Assembly: GCA_002397315.1 (NCBI GenBank)
Contig: DHAE01000006.1
Coordinates: 1-64,000, forward strand
DNA: 64,000 nucleotides
Source: Comamonadaceae bacterium UBA4962
GTDB lineage: Bacteria; Pseudomonadota; Gammaproteobacteria; Burkholderiales; Burkholderiaceae_C
Reading direction: 5' to 3'
A model generated the notes under the pieces. It made no database searches and was not told the DNA's origin. It saw only the letters and a list, made by a program, of their open reading frames with translations. This document shows positions 39,082 to 48,010 of the stretch, piece by piece. The number at the start of each line of letters is the position of its first letter. Position 1 is the stretch's first letter. The translations under genes were made by a program, and so were the position numbers.

Positions 39082-39933
39082 TCAGCCCAGTTCGCTGAAT
39101 CGCTGCACCGGCGCCAGATCGGGAAAGTCGCCCGCGCGCCGTTCGCGCATCGCTCCCACGGCCTCGCCGACGTGGCGGTTGCTCCACACGGCGCCCTGCA
39201 GCCAGCCCATCTGGCGCAGGCTGTCATCCACCGAATGGTCGCGCGCGTAGTGCACCGCCTGCTTGGTACCCCAGATGGCGACGGGCGGCTTGGCGGCGAT
39301 CTCGCGCGCGCAGGCCAGGGCGGCCTCCAGCATCGCCTCCTGCGTGGCGAACACCTCGTTCACCAGCCCGCAGGCCAGGGCACGGGAAGCGGGCAGGCGC
39401 CGGCCGGTGTAGGCCAGTTCCTTGACGATGCCCAGCGGGATCAGCTTGGGCAGGCGCTGCAGCGTGCCCACGTCGGCCACCATGCCGATGTTGATCTCCT
39501 GGATGCAGAAGAACGCGTCCTCGGTCGCGTAGCGGATGCAGGCCGCCGTGACCATGTCGACCGCGCCGCCGATGCAGCCGCCGTGGATGGCCGCGATCAC
39601 CGGAATGCGCAGCGATTCGATGCGCGTGAAGGTGGCCTGCATGTCGGTGAGCAGGTCGAAGATGGCCGCGCGGCCTTCGGGGCTCTGGTCGTCCATCGCG
39701 ACGGCACCGCCGAAGGTCTCCAGCGACATGCCCGCCGAGAAATGCTTGCCGGTGCTGCTGATGACCAGTGCGCGCGCATCGCCCGCGCGGTGCAGCCGCG
39801 CGAGCACCGCATCCAGCTCGCGCCAGAAGGTGGGATGCATGGTATTGAGCGCCTCCGGACGGTCGAGCACCAGGTGCGCGACGTGGTCCGAGACGGTCAG
39901 GCGGAAGCAGGTGAGGGCGGCGGTGTCGGTCAT
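39082..39933 (-). CDS. enoyl-CoA hydratase/isomerase family protein
   Basis: A 283-residue crotonase-fold protein. The oxyanion-hole segments are SSTGKHFSAGMSLE near residue 60 and IHGGCIGGAVDM near 120. The second catalytic Glu/Asp region reads EINIGMVADVGTLQRLP, closest to delta3,5-delta2,4-dienoyl-CoA isomerases (ECH1-like), which carry an Asp there. It could thus act in unsaturated fatty-acid oxidation. ATG 39933 follows a proper spacer. The upstream GST gene is 92 bases away on the same strand. Confidence 0.85.
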   Translation of the reverse strand: MTDTAALTCFRLTVSDHVAHLVLDRPEALNTMHPTFWRELDAVLARLHRAGDARALVISSTGKHFSAGMSLETFGGAVAMDDQSPEGRAAIFDLLTDMQATFTRIESLRIPVIAAIHGGCIGGAVDMVTAACIRYATEDAFFCIQEINIGMVADVGTLQRLPKLIPLGIVKELAYTGRRLPASRALACGLVNEVFATQEAMLEAALACAREIAAKPPVAIWGTKQAVHYARDHSVDDSLRQMGWLQGAVWSNRHVGEAVGAMRERRAGDFPDLAPVQRFSELG

Positions 39934-40025
39934 GCGGCGCACTCTAGGCGCGATGCCGCGGCGCCGGCCGTCACCTGCGCGACGGGCGGCGCGCCGCGCC
40001 GCATCCACGGGCGCCGCCAGCCTGT

Positions 40026-40727
40026 TCAGCGGCGCACGGTGCCGGCGTCCTGCCCGAACAGGATCTTCTTCGCGTCCTCGTCCACCGTGGGTGCGGTGTT
40101 GATCGACTTCGCGACGTCGTAGGCTCGCACGGTGGCGGGGCGCTCGGCGATGCGCGCGAACCAGCGCGCGAGGTGCGGGAAATCCTTCAGGTCCTGGCGC
40201 TGCTTCTCGTGCGGCACGATCCAGGGGTAGCAGGCCATGTCGGCGATCGAATAGCTGCCGGCGATGTACTCGCGGCCGTCCGCCAGGTGCTTGTCGAGCA
40301 CGCCGTAGAGCCGGGCGGTCTCCTTCACGTAGCGGTCGATGGCGTAGGGCACGGGCTCCGGCGCGTATTGCGTGAAGTGGTGGTTCTGCCCGGCCATGGG
40401 CCCGAGGCCGCCCATCTGCCAGAACAGCCACTGAACGGCTTCCGTGCGGCCGCGCAGGTCCTGCGGGATGAACCGGCCGCTCTTGTCCGCCAGGTAGAGC
40501 AGGATGGCGCCGGACTCGAACACGGACACCGGCTCGCCGCCGCCGGCCGGGTCGTGGTCCACGATGGCCGGGATGCGGTTGTTGGGCGCGATGCGCAGGA
40601 ATTCGGGCTGGAACTGCTCGCCGCGGCCGATGTTCACGGGCAGCACGCGGTAGGGCAGGCCGGCCTCTTCGAGGAACATCGTGATCTTGTGGCCGTTGGG
40701 GGTGGTCCAGTAGTGCAGATCGATCAT
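40026..40727 (-). CDS. glutathione S-transferase, YfcG/YghU-like
   Basis: A 233-residue GST. The N-terminal thioredoxin fold begins IDLHYWTTPNGHKITMFLEE with the TPNGHK substitution characteristic of the Nu-class YfcG/YghU disulfide-bond oxidoreductases. PAIVDHD and FESGAILLYLADK are the glutathione-binding segments. The helical C-terminal domain runs from about residue 95, with SYSIADMACYPWI. These enzymes show disulfide reductase activity with glutathione. It may be co-transcribed with the enoyl-CoA hydratase gene downstream. Confidence 0.92.
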   Translation of the reverse strand: MIDLHYWTTPNGHKITMFLEEAGLPYRVLPVNIGRGEQFQPEFLRIAPNNRIPAIVDHDPAGGGEPVSVFESGAILLYLADKSGRFIPQDLRGRTEAVQWLFWQMGGLGPMAGQNHHFTQYAPEPVPYAIDRYVKETARLYGVLDKHLADGREYIAGSYSIADMACYPWIVPHEKQRQDLKDFPHLARWFARIAERPATVRAYDVAKSINTAPTVDEDAKKILFGQDAGTVRR

Positions 40728-40885
40728 CGGAAGACTCCAGGCAAAGGGGGGCGGGAGGGCCGGGGGCGTGGCCGGTGCGGATCCATGCGTGCCCCGGGGC
40801 GACGGGCCACTGTAGCGGGCGCTGGCCTGCCCCGCAGCGCGCCACCGCCAAGACCCCGCAGCGGTTGCGCGCCGGCGGGCCGGCG

Positions 40886-42409
40886 TCAGCGCTTGCGGCC
40901 GCCGAACACGCTGCCGAGCACGCCCCGCAGGATCTCCTTGCCGAGCGACGTGCCCATGGTGCGCACGGCCGAGCGGGCCATCGTCTGCACCAGCCCGTCC
41001 TTCTTGCCGCCGCGCGGGCCGGTGGAGCCGAACAGCACGTCGTTCAGGCCCCCGAGCAGGCCGCCGCCCTCACCGGCGCCCGCCGGCCCCGCGTTGCCTG
41101 TTCCGGCCGCACCGGGCGCCGGCGCGGCCGCGCTGTCCGCCCGTCCGCGCAGCTTCTCGTAGGCCGATTCGCGGTCCACGGCCTTCTCGTACACGCCGGC
41201 CACGAGCGACTGCGCGATCAGCGCCTGGCGCTGCTGCGGGGTGATCGGGCCGATCTGGCTGGCCGGCGGCAGCACGAAGACGCGTTCCGTCACGCCGGGG
41301 CGGCCCTTGGCGTCGAGCAGGCTCACCAGGGCCTCGCCCACCGCCAGTTCGGTGATGGCGGCCTCGATGTCCAGCCCGGGCTGCGGGCGCATCGTGGTGG
41401 CCGTGGCCTTCACGGCCTTCTGGTCGCGCGGGGTAAAGGCCCGCAGCGCGTGCTGTACCCGGTTGCCGAGCTGGGCCAGCACGCTGTCGGGAATGTCGAG
41501 GGGGTTCTGGGTGACGAAGTACACGCCCACGCCCTTGGAGCGAACCAGGCGCACCACCAGTTCGATGCGCTCGATCAGCACCTTGGGCGCCTCGTTGAAG
41601 AGCAGGTGGGCCTCGTCGAAGAAGAACACCAGCTTCGGCTGGTCCGGGTCGCCGATCTCGGGTAGCTGCTCGAAGAGTTCGGACAGCATCCAGAGCAGGA
41701 AGGTGGCGTAGAGGCGCGGCGACTGCATCAGTTGGTCGGCGGCGAGGATGTTCACCACCCCGCGCCCGTCCACCGTCTGCATCAGATCCTGGATGTCGAG
41801 CATCGGTTCGCCGAAGAACCGGTCGCCGCCCTGGGCCTCGATCTGCAGCAGCCCACGCTGGATGGCGCCCACGCTGGCGGCGCTGATGTTGCCGTAGTCG
41901 GTGGTGAATTCCTTCGCGTGCTCGCCCACGTGCGCGAGCATGGCGCGCAGGTCCTTCAGGTCGAGCAGCAGCAGGCCGCTGTCGTCGGCGATCTTGAAGA
42001 CGATGTTGAGCACGCCCAGCTGCGTCTCGTTCAGGCCGAGCATGCGGCCGAGCAGCAGCGGTCCCATGTCGGAGATCGTGGCGCGCACCGGGTGGCCCTG
42101 CTCGCCGAACACGTCCCAGAGCGTGGTGGGGCAGGCCAGCGGCTCCGGCAGGGGCAGGCCGCGCTCGGCCAGGGTGGCGGCCATCTTCCCGCCGATGCGG
42201 CCGGGCTGGCTGATGCCGGTCAGGTCGCCCTTCACGTCGGCCATGAACACCGGCACGCCGATGCGGGAAAAACCCTCCGCCAGCGTCTGCAGGGTGACCG
42301 TCTTGCCGGTGCCCGTGGCCCCCGTGATGAGCCCGTGGCGGTTGGCCAGCGCGGGCAGCAGATGGCATTCGGTGGTGTCGCGCTTCGCAATCAGGATCGG
42401 TTCGGCCAT
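40886..42409 (-). CDS. DUF853 family HerA-like ATPase (YjgR)
   Basis: A 507-residue P-loop ATPase of the HerA/FtsK group. Walker A is GATGTGKT at residues 30-37 and Walker [13 protein letters not shown] near 255. Other conserved stretches are [42 protein letters not shown] and [13 protein letters not shown]. The C-terminal 100 residues are Gly/Ala-rich and end in a basic amphipathic segment. The cellular role of DUF853/YjgR is not known. It is divergent from yebC over 74 bases. Confidence 0.9.
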   Translation of the reverse strand: MAEPILIAKRDTTECHLLPALANRHGLITGATGTGKTVTLQTLAEGFSRIGVPVFMADVKGDLTGISQPGRIGGKMAATLAERGLPLPEPLACPTTLWDVFGEQGHPVRATISDMGPLLLGRMLGLNETQLGVLNIVFKIADDSGLLLLDLKDLRAMLAHVGEHAKEFTTDYGNISAASVGAIQRGLLQIEAQGGDRFFGEPMLDIQDLMQTVDGRGVVNILAADQLMQSPRLYATFLLWMLSELFEQLPEIGDPDQPKLVFFFDEAHLLFNEAPKVLIERIELVVRLVRSKGVGVYFVTQNPLDIPDSVLAQLGNRVQHALRAFTPRDQKAVKATATTMRPQPGLDIEAAITELAVGEALVSLLDAKGRPGVTERVFVLPPASQIGPITPQQRQALIAQSLVAGVYEKAVDRESAYEKLRGRADSAAAPAPGAAGTGNAGPAGAGEGGGLLGGLNDVLFGSTGPRGGKKDGLVQTMARSAVRTMGTSLGKEILRGVLGSVFGGRKR

Positions 42410-42483
42410 GGCGGTGGGGAGTCAAAAGTAAAATCGCATCCGACCGGTAGATTAATCGATAGACACAACAGCAAGGACTCCCT

Positions 42484-43203
42484 GTGGCAGGACACAGCAA
42501 ATGGGCCAATATCCAGCACCGCAAGGGGCGGCAGGATGAGAAGCGCGGCAAGATCTGGACCCGGATCATTCGCGAAATCACCGTCGCCGCGCGCGCCGGC
42601 GGGGGCGATGTCTCGGCCAACCCGCGCCTGCGGCTGGCCATCGACAAGGCCAAGGCCGCCAACATGCCGGCCGACCGCATCAAGTACAACATCGACAAGG
42701 CCACCGGCAACGCCGAAGGCCTGACCTACGAGGAAATCCGCTACGAAGGCTACGGCATCGGCGGCGCGGCCATCATCGTGGACACGATGACCGACAACCG
42801 CGTGCGCACCGTGGCCGAAGTGCGCCATGCGTTCAGCAAGTACGGCGGCAACATGGGCACGGAAGGCTCGGTGGCCTTCCAGTTCAAGCACGTGGGCCAG
42901 CTCATCTTCGCGCCGGGCACGAGCGAGGACAAGGTGATGGAAGTCGCGCTGGAGGCCGGCGCCGAAGACGTGGTGACCGACGAGGACGGCGCCATCGAGG
43001 TGCTCACCGCGCCGGGCGATTTCGAGGCGGTGAAGAACGCGCTCGAAGCCGCGGGCCTCGTGCCCGACGCCGCCGACGTGACCATGCGCCCCGACGTCAC
43101 CATCGACCTGGCCGGCGAAGATGCCGAACGCATGCAGAAGCTCCTGGACGTGATCGAAGACCTCGACGACGTCCAGGAGGTCTACCACAACGCCGCACTC
43201 TGA
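42484..43203 (+). CDS. yebC: YebC/PmpR family transcriptional regulator or translation factor
   Basis: A 239-residue protein with the invariant YebC start [17 protein letters not shown]. The start codon is GTG at 42484. Further signatures are [36 protein letters not shown] and the acidic segment [13 protein letters not shown]. Family members were described as transcriptional regulators, and recent work links them to relief of ribosome stalling; both readings come from the literature, not this sequence. It lies 23 bases before purD and may be co-transcribed with it. Confidence 0.95.
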   Translation: MAGHSKWANIQHRKGRQDEKRGKIWTRIIREITVAARAGGGDVSANPRLRLAIDKAKAANMPADRIKYNIDKATGNAEGLTYEEIRYEGYGIGGAAIIVDTMTDNRVRTVAEVRHAFSKYGGNMGTEGSVAFQFKHVGQLIFAPGTSEDKVMEVALEAGAEDVVTDEDGAIEVLTAPGDFEAVKNALEAAGLVPDAADVTMRPDVTIDLAGEDAERMQKLLDVIEDLDDVQEVYHNAAL

Positions 43204-43226
43204 CCGACGAGGTACCCGGACACCCC

Positions 43227-44507
43227 ATGAAAGTTCTTGTCATCGGAGGCGGCGGCCGTGAACACGCAATGGCCTGGAAGCTCGCGCAGTCTCCCAAGGT
43301 CACCAAGGTCTACGTGGCGCCCGGCAACGGCGGCACGGCCCTCAACCCCAAGCTCGAAAACGTGCCCCTGACCGACGTGCGCGCGCTGCGCGCCTGGGCG
43401 CAGGAGCAGAAGATCCAGCTCTCCGTGGTCGGCCCCGAGGCGCCGCTCGCCGCTGGCGTGGTGGACGAGTTCCGCGCGCACGGCATGCGCATCTTCGGCC
43501 CCACGAAGGCCGCCGCGCAGCTGGAGAGCTCCAAGGCGTTTTCCAAGGCGTTCATGCGCCGCCACGGCATTCCCACGGCCGACTACGACACCTTCACCGA
43601 CCCGGCCCTGGCCCATGCCTTCATCGACCGCCTGGGCGCGCCGATCGTGGTCAAGGCCGACGGCCTGGCCGCCGGCAAGGGCGTGGTCGTGGCGATGACC
43701 GCGCAGGAGGCCCACGACGCGGTGGACTTCATGCTCGTGGACAACAAGTACGGCGTGAGCCACAACGAAGGCGGCGCGCGGGTCGTGATCGAGCAGTTCC
43801 TCGAAGGCGAGGAGGCGAGCTTCATCGTGCTGTGCGATGGCAAGAACGTCGCCGCGCTGGCCACCAGCCAGGACCACAAGCGCCTGAAGGACGGCGACCA
43901 GGGCCCGAACACGGGCGGCATGGGCGCGTATTCGCCCGCGCCGGTGGTCACGGCCGACGTGCACGCGCGCGCCATGCGCGAGATCATCCTGCCGACCATC
44001 CGCGGCATGGAGAAGGACGGCATTCCGTACACGGGCTTCCTGTACGCGGGCCTGATGATCGACGCCAAGGGCCACCCGAAGACGCTGGAGTTCAACTGCC
44101 GCATGGGCGACCCCGAGACCCAGCCGATCCTCATGCGCCTCAAGAGCGATCTCGTGGACGTGCTGGCCGCGGGCGTGGACGGCAAGCTCGACCAGGTCGA
44201 GCTGCAGTGGGACCGCCGCCCCGCGCTGGGCGTGGTCATGGCCGCGCACGGCTATCCCGAGAGCCCGCGCAAGGGCGACGCCATCACCGGCCTGCCGGCC
44301 GATGCCGACGACGCGGTGGTGTTCCATGCGGGCACCGAGCTGCAGGACGGCGTGGTGCGCACGACGGGCGGCCGCGTGCTGTGCGTGACGGTGCTGGCCG
44401 ACAGCGTGAAGCTGGCGCAGCAGCGCGCCTACGACGTGGCGCGCGGCGTCCACTTCGACGGCGCGCAGTACCGGCGCGACATCGGCCACCGGGCGGTGAA
44501 GAGCTGA
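43227..44507 (+). CDS. purD: phosphoribosylamine-glycine ligase
   Basis: A 426-residue ATP-grasp ligase for the second step of de novo purine synthesis. N-terminal [20 protein letters not shown], central [13 protein letters not shown] (ATP-grasp loop), [17 protein letters not shown], the PURD signature [21 protein letters not shown] and [13 protein letters not shown] are all present. Length is as expected. The last base of its TGA is the first base of the hemF ATG (TGATG), so hemF translation is coupled to it. Confidence 0.97.
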   Translation: MKVLVIGGGGREHAMAWKLAQSPKVTKVYVAPGNGGTALNPKLENVPLTDVRALRAWAQEQKIQLSVVGPEAPLAAGVVDEFRAHGMRIFGPTKAAAQLESSKAFSKAFMRRHGIPTADYDTFTDPALAHAFIDRLGAPIVVKADGLAAGKGVVVAMTAQEAHDAVDFMLVDNKYGVSHNEGGARVVIEQFLEGEEASFIVLCDGKNVAALATSQDHKRLKDGDQGPNTGGMGAYSPAPVVTADVHARAMREIILPTIRGMEKDGIPYTGFLYAGLMIDAKGHPKTLEFNCRMGDPETQPILMRLKSDLVDVLAAGVDGKLDQVELQWDRRPALGVVMAAHGYPESPRKGDAITGLPADADDAVVFHAGTELQDGVVRTTGGRVLCVTVLADSVKLAQQRAYDVARGVHFDGAQYRRDIGHRAVKS

Positions 44508-45478
44508 TGGCGACGGCACCGGGACCGGGCCGCGCCGCGGGCATTCCCGCACCGCCGGCCGATGCGGCCGACCGCGTGCGCGCCTACCTGCTCGACCTGC
44601 AATCGCGCATCACCAACGCGATCGAGAGCGTCGAGGGGCAGGGCGGTGCGCGCTTCCTCACGGATGCCTGGAGCAAGGGCCCGGGCGAGCCGCTGCAGGG
44701 CGACGGCGTCACGCGCATCCTGGAAGCTGGCCGCGTGTTCGAGCGCGCGGGCTGCGGCTTCTCGCACGTGCGCGGCGCCTCGCTGCCGCCCTCGGCCACG
44801 CAGCACCGGCCCGAACTGGCCGGCGCGCCGTTCGAGGCCATGGGCGTGTCGCTGGTGTTCCACCCGCTCAACCCGTACATCCCCACGGTGCACATGAACG
44901 TGCGCATGATCGCCGCGGCGCGCGAGGGACAGCCGCCCGTGTGCTGGTTCGGCGGCGGCATGGACCTCACGCCCTATTACGGCTTCGAGGAAGACGCGGT
45001 GCACTTCCACCGGAGCTGCCGCGATGCGGTCTACCCGTTCGGCGAAGGCCTCTACCTGCGCTTCAAGCGCTGGTGCGACGAGTACTTCTACCTCAAGCAC
45101 CGCGACGAGCAGCGCGGCATCGGCGGCATCTTCTTCGACGACTTCTCCGAACTCGGCTTCGAGCGCAGCCTGGCGATGATGCAGTCGGTGGGCGATGCCT
45201 TTCTGGGCGCCTACCTGCCGATCGTGCAGCGGCGCCAGAACATCTACTACGGCGACCGCGAGCGCTCGTTCCAGTGCTACCGGCGCGGCCGCTACGTCGA
45301 GTTCAACCTCGTCTGGGACCGCGGCACGCATTTCGGGCTGCAGTCCGGCGGGCGCACCGAGTCGATCCTGCTCTCGATGCCGCCCCTTGCGGGCTGGGCC
45401 TACCAGCGGCAGGACCCGCCGGGCACCCCCGAGGCCGAGCTGTCGCGGCGTTTCCTCGTGCGGCGCGACTGGCTCTGA
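44507..45478 (+). CDS. hemF: oxygen-dependent coproporphyrinogen III oxidase
   Basis: A 323-residue enzyme that converts coproporphyrinogen III to protoporphyrinogen IX using O2 in haem synthesis. The signatures [60 protein letters not shown] and [20 protein letters not shown] are all intact, and the family C-terminus is normal. The N-terminal 20 residues are Ala/Pro-rich and variable. Start overlaps purD. After it there is a 194-bp gap where related species usually carry nadD. Confidence 0.97.
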   Translation: MATAPGPGRAAGIPAPPADAADRVRAYLLDLQSRITNAIESVEGQGGARFLTDAWSKGPGEPLQGDGVTRILEAGRVFERAGCGFSHVRGASLPPSATQHRPELAGAPFEAMGVSLVFHPLNPYIPTVHMNVRMIAAAREGQPPVCWFGGGMDLTPYYGFEEDAVHFHRSCRDAVYPFGEGLYLRFKRWCDEYFYLKHRDEQRGIGGIFFDDFSELGFERSLAMMQSVGDAFLGAYLPIVQRRQNIYYGDRERSFQCYRRGRYVEFNLVWDRGTHFGLQSGGRTESILLSMPPLAGWAYQRQDPPGTPEAELSRRFLVRRDWL

Positions 45479-45502
45479 GCCCGGCCGCAACGGACGATTC
45501 GG

Positions 45503-45535
45503 GCCGGAAAGCTATAATTTCAATAGCTGTCCGGC
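45503..45535. repeat. AT-cored palindrome between hemF and rsfS
   Basis: AGCTAT (45510-45515) and ATAGCT (45523-45528) flank AATTTCA, with an outer GCCGGA/TCCGGC pair (45503-45508, 45530-45535), forming an imperfect hairpin. The AT-rich core is foreign to its surroundings. I recall similar AGCTAT...ATAGCT small palindromes scattered in Comamonadaceae genomes, which needs checking. It could also serve as a weak terminator for hemF or contribute a promoter for rsfS. Confidence 0.55.
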
Positions 45536-45672
45536 TCCGTCGCACCCCGTTGCCGGGCCCTGAAGCCGTCCATGCACGCCGCACGGCCCCCCGCGTCCGC
45601 GCACCGCGCCATTGGCCCCCGCGCGGGTTGCGCGCTATATTGCCCCTCACACCCCATTTTTTCCCGTCCCTG

Positions 45673-46512
45673 ATGACCACCTCCACCCGTTCGGAATCCG
45701 CCGCCAAGAAAGACGTCACCAAGCTCCAGCGCGCCATCGTCGATGGCCTGGAAGACGTCAAGGCGCAAGACATCCAGGTGTTCGACACCGAGAAGCTGTC
45801 GCCGCTCTTCGAGCGGGTCATCGTGGCGTCGGGCACCTCCAACCGGCAGACCAAGGCGCTGGCCGCCAGCGTGCGCGATGCCGTGCGCGAAGCGGGCTTT
45901 CCCAAGCCGCGCACCGAGGGCGAGGACAACGGCGAGTGGATCATCGTGGACTGCGGCGCCGCCGTGGCCCACATCATGCAGCCGGCCATCCGCCAGTACT
46001 ACCGCCTGGAAGAGATCTGGGGCGAGACGCCGGTGCGCCTGAAGCTGGGCGCCGCCAAGCCCGTGAAGGCCGCCGAATCCGGCGATGCCGCACCGGCCAA
46101 GAAGAAGGCTGCGCCGCGCAAGAAGGCCGCGGCCGCCGAAGCGGAAGTGCCGGCACGCAAGCCGGGCCGCAGCAAGGCCGCCGCCGCCGCGGCAGCCGCG
46201 CCCGCTCCCGCGAAGAAATCCGCCGGCAAGGCGGCGCCCGTGAAGGCCGCATCCGCCAAGGCCGCGGCGGCCAAGACGCCTGCCAAGACCGCCGCGAAAA
46301 CCGCCGCCAAGGCCACGGCCAAGACCGCTGCCGGCAAGTCGCCCGCAGCCAAGTCCGCCGCACCGAAGGTGAAGACGGTGGTGGTGAAGCCGGTGGCCCG
46401 CAAGCCCGCGGCCAAGTCCGCCGCCGCGAAGAAGGCCCCCTCGGCACGTCCCGCCGCACCGCGCAAGGCCGCCGCCGCGAAGAAGGCCCCGGCCCGCAAG
46501 AAGGCCGGCTGA
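45673..46512 (+). CDS. rsfS: ribosome silencing factor RsfS with a long Ala/Lys/Pro-rich tail
   Basis: A 279-residue protein. Residues 15-125 are a normal RsfS (formerly YbeB/Iojap) domain with QRAIVDGLEDVKAQDIQVFD, FERVIVASGTSNRQTKALA, GEWIIVDCGAAVAHIM and YRLEEIWG. RsfS binds ribosomal protein L14 and blocks subunit joining in poor nutrition. Residues from about 127 to 279 are a highly basic Lys/Ala/Pro tail of PAKKA-like repeats, resembling bacterial histone-H1-like proteins. E. coli RsfS has only about 105 residues. The tail remains in frame and ends cleanly, so it is part of the protein. rlmH follows 83 bases later. Confidence 0.92.
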   Translation: MTTSTRSESAAKKDVTKLQRAIVDGLEDVKAQDIQVFDTEKLSPLFERVIVASGTSNRQTKALAASVRDAVREAGFPKPRTEGEDNGEWIIVDCGAAVAHIMQPAIRQYYRLEEIWGETPVRLKLGAAKPVKAAESGDAAPAKKKAAPRKKAAAAEAEVPARKPGRSKAAAAAAAAPAPAKKSAGKAAPVKAASAKAAAAKTPAKTAAKTAAKATAKTAAGKSPAAKSAAPKVKTVVVKPVARKPAAKSAAAKKAPSARPAAPRKAAAAKKAPARKKAG

Positions 46513-46595
46513 GTGGGCCGTCAGGCAGGCCGGCGTGCCGTCCGAGGCCGGGACACGTGCCGTGCGCCGGCAGAGCATCCGCGGGGCATTGACCG

Positions 46596-47063
46596 ATGAA
46601 ACTCCTCATCGTGGCCGTGGGCCAGCGCGTGCCCGACTGGGCGCAGACCGCCTACGACGACTATGCCAAGCGGTTCCCGCCGGAGTTGAAGGTCGAGCTC
46701 AAGGCCGTCAAGACCGAGCCGCGCGGCTCCAAGACGCTGGAGACGCTGTACGCCGCCGAGCGCGAACGCATCGAGGCCGCCATTCCGCGCGGCACGCGCA
46801 CCGTGGCGCTCGACGAGCGCGGCACCTCGCTCACCACCAAGGCCCTGGCCGTCCGCCTCAAGGACTGGCAACTGGGTGGCGACGACGTCGCGCTGGTCAT
46901 CGGCGGCCCGGATGGGCTCGACCCGGCCTTCCGCCAGGCCGCGCACGAACGCATCCGCCTGTCCGACCTCACGCTGCCGCATGCGATGGTGCGGGTGCTG
47001 CTGATCGAGCAGCTGTACCGTGCGTGGTCGGTGAACGCCGGGCATCCCTACCACCGCGAGTAG
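46596..47063 (+). CDS. rlmH: 23S rRNA (pseudouridine-1915-N3)-methyltransferase
   Basis: A 155-residue SPOUT methyltransferase that methylates pseudouridine 1915 in helix 69 of 23S r[22 protein letters not shown] is the conserved start. [16 protein letters not shown] and [15 protein letters not shown] form the knotted SAM-binding site, and the C-terminus [20 protein letters not shown] is near invariant. Length matches E. coli RlmH (155). It lies between rsfS and maf as in other beta-proteobacteria. Confidence 0.97.
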   Translation: MKLLIVAVGQRVPDWAQTAYDDYAKRFPPELKVELKAVKTEPRGSKTLETLYAAERERIEAAIPRGTRTVALDERGTSLTTKALAVRLKDWQLGGDDVALVIGGPDGLDPAFRQAAHERIRLSDLTLPHAMVRVLLIEQLYRAWSVNAGHPYHRE

Positions 47064-47099
47064 GGGCAGATCGGCCACGGCATCCGCTATCCTGCCGCC

Positions 47100-47771
47100 G
47101 TGAAACCGACCTCATCCCCTTCCTCCTCATCCTCTTCTCCCTCGTCCGCGCCGTTCTCCTTCGTGTACCTGGCCTCGCAGAGCCCGCGCCGCCGGCAACT
47201 GCTCGACCAGATCGGCGTGCGCCACGTCCTGCTGCTGCCCAACGCCGACGGCGATGCCGTCACCGAGGATGCCGAAGCCATCGAAGTGCCCCGGCCCGGC
47301 GAGGCGCCCGCGCGCTACGTGCAGCGGGTGACGGGCCTCAAGCTGGATGCGGCCGTGGCGCGGCATGCGCGGCGCGGCCTGGAGCCCGCGCCGATCCTGT
47401 GCTCCGACACCACCGTGGCGCTGGGCCGGGACATCCTCGGCAAGCCCGATGACGAGGCGCATGCGCGGCAGATGCTCGCGCGGCTCTCCGGCCGCACGCA
47501 CCGCGTCCTCACCGCGGTGGCCGTGCAGGTGCCGGGCGGTGCCCGCCACGCGGCGCTGTCGGTATCGCAAGTGGCATTCGCGGCGATGACCGAGGCGCAG
47601 ATCGCCGCCTATGCCGCCAGCGGCGACCCGCTCGGCAAGGCCGGCGCCTATGGCATCCAGGGACCGGCGGCGCGCTACGTGGCGCGCATTTCCGGCAGCT
47701 ACACCGGCATCATGGGCCTGCCGCTGCACGAGACGGCGCTGCTGCTGCGCGAGGCCGGCCTGCCGGACTGA
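47100..47771 (+). CDS. maf: Maf family nucleotide pyrophosphatase
   Basis: A 223-residue Maf protein, a house-cleaning pyrophosphatase for non-canonical or uridine/thymidine triphosphates. Motifs are LASQSPRRRQLLDQIGV, DTTVALGRDILGKP, MLARLSGRTHRVLTAVAV and EAQIAAYAASGDPLGKAGAYGIQG, with the normal C-terminus SYTGIMGLPLHETA. The start is GTG 47100, giving a 20-residue Ser/Pro-rich lead before the conserved core. No better start is visible, as the core begins too close to the next candidate. Confidence 0.93.
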   Translation: MKPTSSPSSSSSSPSSAPFSFVYLASQSPRRRQLLDQIGVRHVLLLPNADGDAVTEDAEAIEVPRPGEAPARYVQRVTGLKLDAAVARHARRGLEPAPILCSDTTVALGRDILGKPDDEAHARQMLARLSGRTHRVLTAVAVQVPGGARHAALSVSQVAFAAMTEAQIAAYAASGDPLGKAGAYGIQGPAARYVARISGSYTGIMGLPLHETALLLREAGLPD

Positions 47772-47847
47772 CGGAGGCGGGATCGGGATACGCGGCGGCG
47801 GCCCGGCGGGGGCCGGGCCGTTGAGGCATCATCGGTTCCCGAGCCTC

Positions 47848-47967
47848 CTTAGAGCGGCTAACACGACCCTTCTGGCGTTGTTGCCGCATCTTGTCGTACT
47901 GCTCGTACTGCCTGCGATGCGGCGCCTAGCCAGAACCGCTTCGCTGGGTTGTGTTAGCCGCTCTTAG
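47848..47967. mobile_element. MITE-like palindromic element with 5-bp target duplication
   Basis: A 110-bp element (47853-47962) has 17-bp terminal inverted repeats, AGCGGCTAACACGACCC and GGGTTGTGTTAGCCGCT, with one mismatch. It is flanked on both sides by CTTAG (47848-47852 and 47963-47967), a likely target-site duplication. Internal inverted pairs (TTCTGGC/GCCAGAA at 47870-47876 and 47929-47935; GCCGCATC/GATGCGGC at 47883-47890 and 47916-47923) would let the whole element fold into one long hairpin. It encodes nothing credible. It sits 43 bases before the rng start codon. Confidence 0.75.
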
Positions 47968-48010
47968 TCCCTCTCGCCCGTCACTCCCTTCGCGATCCGC
48001 GCCGCCCGCC

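Noticed and set aside
46080..46512. RsfS tail as a separate downstream gene or read-through artefact
   Set aside because: No stop or new ribosome site separates it, the frame is uninterrupted and it ends at a normal TGA.
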